Position numbers and translations under genes: made by a program. Under the pieces are notes generated by a model. That model worked only from the letters and a program-made list of their open reading frames with translations, did no database searches and had not been told where the DNA came from. Shown here one piece after another: positions 32,279 through 39,385 of a stretch of 39,385 nucleotides of DNA. The stretch's first letter is position 1, and the number at the start of each line of letters is the position of its first letter. This stretch comes from Chlorokybus atmophyticus (Eukaryota; Streptophyta; Chlorokybophyceae; Chlorokybales; Chlorokybaceae): assembly GCA_009103225.1 (NCBI GenBank), contig RHPI01000975.1, positions 54,880 through 94,264 of the forward strand, given 5' to 3'.

Positions 32279-32371
32279 TGAAGTTTTCGATTAATTCGAG
32301 CCGCGGGGGGGCTTTTGGGTCAGGTTTACCGGGTCAGCCGGCTTCCCACGCCATGGCTGCACGGGCTCATA

Positions 32372-33543
32372 ATGTAGCCAAGAAACTTCAGCTGCTTCAT
32401 GCCAAATTCACATTTTGATCAACGAATTTGCATTTTATGCTGTCGTAATCTTGCCACTGCCGCCTCAACGTCTCGAATGTGCTGCTCCCATGATTTCGAG
32501 AATATAATAATATTATCCACATAAATGCCTCTTTACCACGAAAAATGCCGTCCATGGTTCGTTGAAATGTTGCTGGGGCGTTGCATAAACCAAATGGCAT
32601 AACCTTAAATTGATAAAGACCCTTATCAGTGCGGAACGCCGTTTTTTCCGCGTCCTCAGGTGCCATGAGTATTTGCCAATAGCCGGATGCCAAATCAAGT
32701 TTTGAAAAATAAAAGAGCCGCCGAGTTTATCAAGAATATCCGTAATTAGCGGCGGATATCTGTCCGGTTTGGTGACAGCGTTGAGACGCCGGTAATCTAC
32801 TACCAAATGGAAATCGGTACCATTTGCTTTGGGGACGACGATCGGCTCAGTTGACCAGGGACTGGATGACGGCTCAATGATATGGTTGGCAAGCATGTCA
32901 GATACGAACTTGCAATGATTGCACTCTCTTTCGGGGATTTGCGATCTTGTGGTACTTTTATGGGCAGGCTGTCGCCGGTGACAATGTGGTGCTGTACATG
33001 ATTGCTTTGCGTTGGGTGCGTCGCGGCAATAATGTTCGACAGGTTCGCGATTAGTTTCTTGATGTCAGCACGTTCATTTTCGGTCATAGCACATTGTACT
33101 GACTTGGTTTCTGACGGCGAACGAGGTATTAGTCCCGCACGTGGATGCCAAAGTCCCTTTTCAGAGCACCAGGACTTAGTCTTCATAATCCAATCGAAAC
33201 CGATAGAAATACTGAATAATTGGCCGGGGAGTACATAAAATGTGACGGTGTCTTGTAGCAACTGATTGAAATGTACAGGGACTTTAACAAATGCGGTGGT
33301 AGTAGATGAGGCTTTGCCATCTCCAAATGTGACACGCACTGGCTGTGCACTTGTGCCAATTTCAAAACGCATACGTCGAGCAAATTCAGCATTCATAGTA
33401 CATAAAGAGGAACCGGTGTCAATCAAAGTTGTTATCGGCAATGGAGGAGTTCCTATGCCTAGACACACTGTTAAAACTGCCTTTTTCCCTCTACTAACCG
33501 CTTGTTGAGTTGCTAGCGTGGGCGCGGCCCTGTTCACACTCAC
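32372..33543 (-). pseudogene. gypsy protease and reverse transcriptase (N-terminal half)
   Basis: Starts in the frame after gag with SVNRAAPTLATQQAV. The protease active site is TTLIDTGSSLCTM, followed by a typical aspartic-protease body (FGDGKASSTTTAF, SIGFDWIM). A frame change near 32920 leads into RT: HIIEPSSSPWSTEPIVVPK, VVDYRRLNAVTKPDRYP, then after another shift DLASGYWQI (first Asp) and FGLCNAPATFQRTMD. The catalytic box reads YVDN instead of YxDD, in a frame reached by a further shift near 32520. A TGA (32421-32419) precedes SKCEFGMKQLKFLGY, where the Harbinger interrupts. Clearly non-functional. Confidence 0.85.
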
Positions 33544-33545
33544 GC

Positions 33546-34240
33546 TTAATCGTTTTCCTGCAAAATGTGGGGCGCGGGGATTGACAGCTCGGCTTCATCT
33601 TCGTCAAATTGAACGTTTTGTCGTTCCTGACGAGGTGTCTGCTGTCGGCGTGGGCGGCGGCAGTACTTGGCGACGTGACCGTAACAATCGCAGTTAAAAC
33701 AACGTGGGCGTCCCTCGACATCGCGCTCCGGAAGTCGCTGCGGCATTTGTCGTACCTGGTATGGAGTCCGACTGTCGCGCGCCGATGGTTGTGAGTACTA
33801 AGCAGACTGCGAATCCACGTCCATCGGTCTCGCCGTGTCAGTGAGGACAGGTACCGACTGTAAAGTACTGATCGGTGGCATGGTGTTAAATGTAGCCAAA
33901 GTAGGGGCGGGCTGGGCTTTGAAATTAATTAACTGCCGTGCCGTTTCAATCCTTTGAGCGATGGCGAAAGCTTCCGCCAGGGTAGCAGGTGCATGAACCA
34001 TTATTACTTGGGCATATGAAGGTTGCATGCTTGGCCATAGAAAACTCAATTTGACGTCTTCCTTCATGGTTGGGTCCGCACGGGCAATCAATTGCTTGAA
34101 TCTAATAGCAAACGCTGTAACACTCTCCGTAGCTGACTGTTTCAACTGATGTAGCTTCTGCAACGCTGCTGCAATGAAATTGGGCTGTCCAAACTGAGCT
34201 CTTAAGAGCCCCTCCCGACCGGCGGGATAGCAATCGGATA
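33546..34240 (-). pseudogene. gypsy gag: capsid-like part and CCHC zinc knuckle
   Basis: One frame from about 34240 to a TAA at 33548-33546, broken by a single TAG at 33800-33798. The capsid-like part has LQKLHQLKQSATESVTAFAIRF and FLWPSMQPSYAQVIMVHAPATLAEAFAIA, a retrotrans_gag signature. After the TAG comes CFNCDCYGHVAKYC, a perfect Cx2Cx4Hx4C RNA-binding knuckle. Gag is truncated upstream: similarity stops near 34240 with no start codon found. The protease frame is reached by a -1 shift and overlaps the gag end by about 40 nt. Confidence 0.8.
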
Positions 34241-34339
34241 GGATATAATAGTGCCGCTTATCCGGCTTTTATCGCCGTGTTGTCTCCCCACCAGCGCGTT
34301 ACTCCGCTTTTCTATCAGTGCGCGCCAGAATTGTACGAG

Positions 34340-34401
34340 GAATAGTTGGTGAGATAAACGGCAACTATTCTAGAAAAGATAAATGATTTCTAGAATAGTT
34401 G
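34340..34401. repeat. Triple GAATAGTTG hairpin cluster
   Basis: GAATAGTTG occurs at 34340-34348, inverted at 34362-34370 and again direct at 34393-34401. The longest stem pairs CAACTATTCTAGAAA (34362-34376) with TTTCTAGAATAGTTG (34387-34401) around a 10-nt loop. It lies between the truncated gag and the next MYB-like gene, so it may mark the end of one of these elements. Confidence 0.6.
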
Positions 34402-34619
34402 GTGCAGTAGGATAGAGGGCGATAGTGCCCCGCAACGTGACGCGTGTCACATGACGGCGGGAACTGCACTTTTCATCAGTTGTGAAATTTCAAAAACGGG
34501 CAAGTTTCTCTGGCGGCAGCGGCGGGGGCGGCGAGGGCGTTGTTGTCGGCGGCGGCGGCGACGGCGGCTGGCGTGGTGTGTGGTGCGCTTGGTTGTTGTG
34601 TGCAGTCCAACACCAAGCG

Positions 34620-37136
34620 ATGGCGAGGAACAACTGGACCAGGCGGCCTGACGGCCGCCAGCATGACCTATATGAGGACAGTCAGTACGCAGCAGGTATT
34701 GGTGGTGTGAAGGGTTGATGTTTGTGCTGTGTTGTGTTGATGTTATTTCATTCTATCCGCTGAAGTCGTGTTGGCTGTACATTTATTGTTGTGTGTAAGG
34801 CGCAGTTGCTGCAAACTTTTGCTAATGGTGTGGTTGCAAGCGTGGGCTGAGTTGTTGTTGTTGCTAGCATTTGCCAACTGCATGTCTCAGGTTGGCATTG
34901 GAAGCAGCATACCGTCGTGTTTTACAGCGCTGGCCTGGTCTTAAGGTGTGATTGACAATGATGCTTGAAGTTGTTGTTGGTGGCAGCATTTGTCAACTGT
35001 ATGTTGCAGCATGTGGTCAAGTATGAGGCATTGTCTAACTGCGTGGTTGTTGTGAGGTGGTTGTTGTGAGTGTCGGGTTGGGGCCACTGTGTTGTTGTTG
35101 TAATTAGCGTTTGAACGTTGTGTTGCAGCTGGGCTGAAGTTAGGGAAAGAATTGATGGACTGTGTGTACATGCATTGGCTCAAGTTGTTGACTGTGTGTT
35201 GCTGCATTGGCTTGGATTGGAACTGTGTATGTGTCTAGCAGAAGTGGAAGAGGAGGAGCATCGTAGAGTTGAGCAAGTTCGACCTCACACGCTGGCGTTT
35301 GATTTATGTGGGCCGCATGAATGCATGTGCCTGCTGGCTATGATAGCCAGCCGGCATGGGGGGAATCAGAAAATCAAACACAAGCACCAGAACGCGGTCA
35401 GGTGAGCGAGTGAGGCATGAGGCATGCTGCCACTGTTAGCTGTGTGTTTGCATGACACATGCATTTATTGTTAACATCTGAGTTGATGCATGCAGTCATA
35501 TGTGGCGCCTGTCGCGCGCCCTTCAATGCACCCCTACATGCACGCCCCAATGCCAGCCACACCAGGAGCTGCCATGCGGCCTTTGGTTCCTATCATTGCA
35601 CGCACGCCCTAAAGCACTCCGGTGTGCTCAAAGCTTTCACAACCTGGACACAATTGTAGTTTTTGAACAATTGTGTAGGTTGCTGACTGCATGTTGACTA
35701 TTGCAGAAGGGCTACACGCAGGTGTCTTCAACTCCAGTCGGAGCAATGCCCGTTGACACTCAGGCATGCTCAAGGCTCTTATATGCTTACATGTTGCAAG
35801 TGTAATTAACTGTGGATCGTTGACAATACTTGTTGCTGCAGAGTGGGTTCACAAAGGTGCCTCCACCCTCCGTTGCCGCAATGCCCGGTGCACTAGGTGG
35901 CCATGGTCAGAGTGCTGGCAGAGATAACACGACACCGCGCACAGATCTACAGGAAGAGGAGGCTAATGTTGGACGTGGACAAGCAGGTGCAGCGGTGAGT
36001 CTGTAAGGCGTTGACCTTAGATTGCGAGCAGCATTGGATGTGTTGTGCTGATGAATGTGATTGTGGCAGCCAACACAAGCAGGTGCGCAAAGCAGAAAAA
36101 GAAAGCCGACTGCCAAGCGCACCAAAGATGGTGCTGGTCAACGTGACACTCAGGAGAATCTAGAGTGGACAGTAAAGACAATCAGGCTGATGTTTGAAGC
36201 TTACAACAAAGCGGTGGCATTTCTTCAGCTTAAACATAAGGGCACCGCAACAAACAAGCACATCTGGTCCATGATAGCAGGGCGCATGGGCGTGCCCGCC
36301 GCCGCTGATAAACTTAGGAACAAGTTCAAAAACATGAAGTCTGAGTATCAGGTACATTATGCTTGCACGGTTCAGGCCTGTAAACTAGTGAGAGATGTAA
36401 GAGTTGTTGACTGGGGAGGTGCTGCAGGCATATCAGAGGGTGGCCACCAAGAGTGGTCAGAGCGAGCCCCCGGTCGATGAGCATGGGCAGATCTGCAAGA
36501 AACCACGCTTCCACGAAGAGTGCCACGGCTAATGGAAAGACATCAAGTCCTTGGACCTGAAGTCTTTTTCTGACTCCATGGCATTCACGCGCATGCAGAT
36601 GCTGTATAGTGGGAGCGATAACGAAGACGAGGATGATTGCGCCGTGGATGCAGACAGTGACGCGCCTGGAGATTGGTGGAGTGAAGGTGATGACCCGCTC
36701 AAAGAACGTGCGTACGTCCCATTCTGCGACGTGAAAGACCCAGGAGAATTTAGCAAGGCCAAGCGAGATCATAAGCAGCTTCGGCCTCCGAAAGTAACTA
36801 CATGCTGTGATTACATGCTGTAATTCACTTGATGATGCTCAAGTTGATTTGTTGCTACGATTATAGGGCGAGCCAGCCGCATGGGTCAAAGACTGGCTGA
36901 TGTCCCAAGCAGAGCTCGAGCATCAGCAGCGCGAGCGCGTGCTAGAGTTGGATGCGAAGCGGGCAGACGATTTCCAACAAGCGCAACTCGATTTGCAGCG
37001 CAGACGGCTGGAGATGGGTGAGAGGCTGGCAAAGGCACCTGAAGAGCGTGTTGTGCGTGAAAACAAGTTGCGCAGAGAGGCGCAGCAGCCAGCTCCGTGG
37101 GTGATGGCCGTTTTGAGTGCACTTAACAAAAGCTAG
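34620..37136 (+). CDS. Second Harbinger MYB/SANT-like protein, one in-frame TAA
   Basis: Probable first exon ATG 34620-34695 (MARNNWTRRPDGRQH). Next clear exons: about 35707-35801, 35842-35994, 36070-36351, 36428-36793 and 36867-37136, phase 0 with GT-AG borders. 34696-35706 probably holds another exon I could not fix. Two neighbouring exons start with similar text (KGYTQVSSTPVGAMP and SGFTKVPPPSVAAMP), suggesting exon duplication. The DNA-binding part is ENLEWTVKTIRLMFEAY...NKHIWSMIAGRM...DKLRNKFKNMKSEYQ, a trihelix/SANT pattern. After it lies a TAA (36530-36532) in an otherwise clean frame, then an acidic region (DNEDEDDCAVDADSD) and a long C-terminal coiled coil (SQAELEHQQRERVLELDAK). Same overall plan as the 27623 gene. 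It ends 288 bp from the convergent transposase remnant. Confidence 0.65.
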
Positions 37137-37423
37137 AGTATCAGCTCAGCGGGTAGCAGCACTTCTCTTAAATAAGATTGATGCATTGTTTGCTTAGAGT
37201 GTTGAACCATGCTTGTGCGTGCATGAGATTCGTACACGAGCTCAGTGTGTGTATGCATGGTACATTCACATGAGCATGCACACAAAGTTGTACACACGAC
37301 TGTACCGCAAGTCTATTGAAAACACAGTTCGTACTCAATCCGTACACACAACTTGACCACACTCACGCAACCACGCAAGCAGGCACGCCATCTACACTGT
37401 CAATCAACATGAAAACCGCACAA

Positions 37424-38762
37424 TCAAGCTATCCTCTTCCTCATCACCAACCCTCCCTGATCTCTTCCACGAGGTCGCCCACGTTGGGCGGAACCTGCTG
37501 CCGCTACGTCACCCAACAGCTGCACGTGCCTCGTGTAACGCAAGCGATCCTCAGCAGTCATGCGCACATCATCGACCCCAACCTCCTTATGAGCCATGCG
37601 GAAGTTGTGAAGTATCATGCAAGCCTCACACACCAGGTTGATGGCTTCAGGATTGCGAACCCCAATGCCCGTCAAGGTAGTGAGCCACACATTCTTTACG
37701 GATCCGATGGTGCGCTCAATGTGCATGCGCACACTGCTGAACCAGTGATTGAAGGCAGCTTCTGGTGAACCCTCAGGCTCTGTCTCAAATGGGACTATCA
37801 CAAAGGGACGGAGGGTGTAACCCGCATCTAACATCAACCATGAGGCAACCGGGAACTCACCGGCTTGGCACATCCTGCCCAATCCATTGCAAGACCACAG
37901 CGTCTTGTCGTTGTTGCAACCGGGCATGCCAGAGAAGTAGTTGGTGATGTACTCAGCACTTGTACTGGTCCGCCTGTTGCGCGTTCGGCGTGACAGGTCG
38001 TTGATGTAGAAACAGAGTGCCATCTACAATGTCGCAGAGCCCAGCGAACCCGCGCAGGTGAGGATTCCATGGCGTGCTCATTATGCTGAAACCCTGCTGT
38101 ACTTCCTCTAATATGCGCTCGTAGATGCCAACCTTGGGATGATGTGGACCTCCAGGCCAGCGCACATATAGTGGACCAACAACTCGTTTTACTGCTGTAC
38201 AGAAACGCTTCAACTCTCGCTCTGAAGTGGACAGCCCGATGCCGAAGAGATGTGAAATGCTCAGGTCACTCTGGTTGTGTGCTAGCTTGTACAGCATGGC
38301 CGCTACTCACCTTTTTAAGAAAATGGCCTTGCGCCTGTTGGTGTGCCGTCGTTGCAACCGTGGCCGCAACATATTACAGAGCAATTCGAATCCAGTACGC
38401 GAAATGCGAAAAGCCTCCACCCATCGCCATCCGCGCAAGTGCTTGGCGTGTCGGTCCCACCGCATCTCATCTCAAAAATACTTCCAGATTCTGCCAGTCA
38501 TGAAGATGCCAGTCTCCTTGGCCAGTTGCCCCAACACTAATAAAATCAAGACCACCGGCGATGCAGTAACAGGCCGATGTGCAGATAGTGATGGTGTGGT
38601 ATGCGCCATCTCAAGTAGCATTTCCTCCTCATCATGGAGCTGAACCAGCTGCAACTCAATGTATTCCATCTCTGCATCTAAAGCTCTGAGTGCTTCCAAG
38701 CGTTGCTGCATGTCAAGCATCCACATGATGACCACTACGAAGATTGCTGTGGCGGCATCCAT
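37424..38762 (-). pseudogene. Second PIF/Harbinger transposase, broken
   Basis: Likely start ATG 38762 (MDAATAIFVVVIMWML) with a coiled N-terminal part (QQRLEALRALDAEMEYIELQ). The same frame is broken by TGA 38474-38472, then reads DEMRWDRHAKHLRGWRWVEAF. A 4-nt insertion near 38305 shifts into VAAMLYKLAHNQSDLSISHLFGIG, the HTH-like segment. The first Asp is in CDIVDGT. A further +1 shift near 37960 leads to GMPGCNNDKTLW, the second Asp in WLMLDAGYTLRPFVIVPF, Glu in MHIERTIGSVKNVWL, and ACMILHNFRM. It ends in a basic tail. No terminal inverted repeats or target duplication could be found, so element limits are unknown. Confidence 0.8.
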
Positions 38763-39385
38763 CGGTGATAATGCAATGAGGATCTGCTTAATGCACAACA
38801 ACATACTTTGAGTTGCCGTTGTGCGCTAGCAACCAACCCACAAGAATTGCCACAACAAGATGGTCAATCAAAACAATATTCAGTTCAAGTCATTAATTGC
38901 GCGTACACTAACGCTTAGCTTACATGCTATCCAATATTTCTTCACGACCTACATTGAACTGGAGGGCTGCTTCGACACCTGCCGCTCCACTCCTTCCTCT
39001 TGGCACACCGTTGACAACCTGAAACAAACACATGATCTTACTCGCTGAATGCTACACACGCATGCACGTACACAACCACACACAAGCACAGACTCACCCA
39101 CACAGAATCTGTGTGGGTGAGTCTGTGCTTGCTTAAACTGGCGTGCATCAGCTCCCCCACCCCACCCTCTGCCCTGCAGATGTCAATGCCTGCAAGAAAC
39201 AACGCTGGTAAACACATCACACATATGCACACCTCCAGCAAGAGCGACGTTACTAAACCAACGACAACATGTATGAGCAAACACACACAGGCGCACGCAA
39301 TGCACGCTAGTACGCGCACACACTTAACCACACTGTCAGCGTTTGCTGACCAAGTGGCAAACAATGACTGTGTGCCCCCCCCCCC
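38763..39385. other. End of window, no gene seen
   Basis: CA-rich sequence with short frames only, closing in a C homopolymer at 39376-39385 that probably ended the assembly. Contains one near-loopless palindrome (39084-39130). No gag, LTR or transposon end was recognised. Confidence 0.5.
39084..39130. other. Perfect palindrome, 23-bp arms, 1-nt loop
   Basis: AAGCACAGACTCACCCACAC... at 39084-39106 is exactly mirrored at 39108-39130 around a single base. Same class as the 12188 foldback. Confidence 0.9.

Larger units (their letters stand above)
27173..32368. mobile_element. Complete PIF/Harbinger DNA transposon, 5,196 bp
   Basis: Terminal inverted repeats GAGCCCGTGCAGCCATG (27173-27189) and its reverse complement (32352-32368). 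Flanked by ATA on both sides (27170-27172 and 32369-32371), a 3-bp duplication as expected for PIF/Harbinger. It lies inside a gypsy RT frame, and the empty site can be reconstructed exactly. It contains the two genes typical of the superfamily, a MYB/SANT-like protein and a DDE transposase, converging. The transposase has no stops, so this copy is much younger than the gypsy it interrupts. Confidence 0.93.
25050..34240 (-). mobile_element. Decayed Ty3/gypsy retrotransposon, split by a Harbinger insertion
   Basis: Minus-strand order gag, CCHC, protease, RT, RNase H, integrase is the Ty3/gypsy order. The two halves (34240-32372 and 27169-25050) join in frame inside RT once the Harbinger element and one ATA are removed: KFLGY-I-ISRDDIHADPAKT. 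Frameshifts and stops are numerous. No LTR pair was found. 5' of gag the similarity stops near 34240, and beyond 25050 there is only spacer. Confidence 0.85.

Noticed and set aside
8346-36532. A reassigned genetic code with TAA/TAG read as Gln, as in some ulvophyte algae
   Set aside because: Tempting because every TAR found fits Gln. But the intact pogo and Harbinger transposases use many CAA/CAG codons with no internal TAR, and normal stops end several frames sensibly. C-to-T decay explains the pattern with the standard code.

Overview
This is transposon-dense nuclear DNA from a eukaryote, about 39 kb, ending at a poly-C run and beginning inside an (AG)n tract, so both ends look like contig ends. 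Genes have short GT-AG introns of 70-130 bp. The mobile elements are pogo/Tigger, PIF/Harbinger, Ty3/gypsy and a DIRS/PAT-type tyrosine-recombinase retroelement with split direct repeats. That mix, with many GCATGC and CA/GT-rich spacers, fits a green alga best; Volvox kangaroo is the known green-algal PAT-type element. The species is not identifiable from the sequence. No rRNA, tRNA, CRISPR or bacterial operon was seen.

Layout. 1-5848 is a 2.9-kb-arm inverted repeat with its centre at an N (2941). Each arm carries the body of a pogo-like transposase gene reading outward. The first coding exon that splices in phase onto each body lies on the opposite arm, so each complete gene would cross the centre. 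5849-7006 is AT-rich spacer. 7007-9180 holds a minus-strand Ty3/gypsy fragment (integrase, polypurine tract, LTR) plus a second copy of the LTR-like repeat. 9181-12583 has no recognisable gene but contains two striking foldbacks. 12584-13265 (minus) is the only plausible host gene, a two-exon secreted protein of about 196 residues. 13889-14274 is an assembly gap that starts just after what looks like the end of another pogo-type element.

16567-23006 is one DIRS/PAT-type element: repeat A1, gag, reverse transcriptase/RNase H, a tyrosine recombinase on the opposite strand, then B1-A2 and B2. 23007-24780 is spacer with a small TA-flanked MITE and an AT-rich island. 25050-34240 is a decayed minus-strand Ty3/gypsy element (gag, CCHC, protease, RT, RNase H, integrase). 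It is split by a 5,196-bp PIF/Harbinger transposon (27173-32368) with 17-bp terminal inverted repeats and a 3-bp ATA target duplication; removing it and one ATA restores the reverse transcriptase reading frame. The Harbinger carries a plus-strand MYB/SANT-like gene converging on a minus-strand DDE transposase gene. 34620-38762 holds a second, more decayed Harbinger gene pair in the same convergent layout.

Across four unrelated elements, nearly all in-frame stops sit where a single C-to-T change from a Gln or Arg codon explains them. This points to cytosine deamination of silenced transposons more than to random decay or a changed genetic code.
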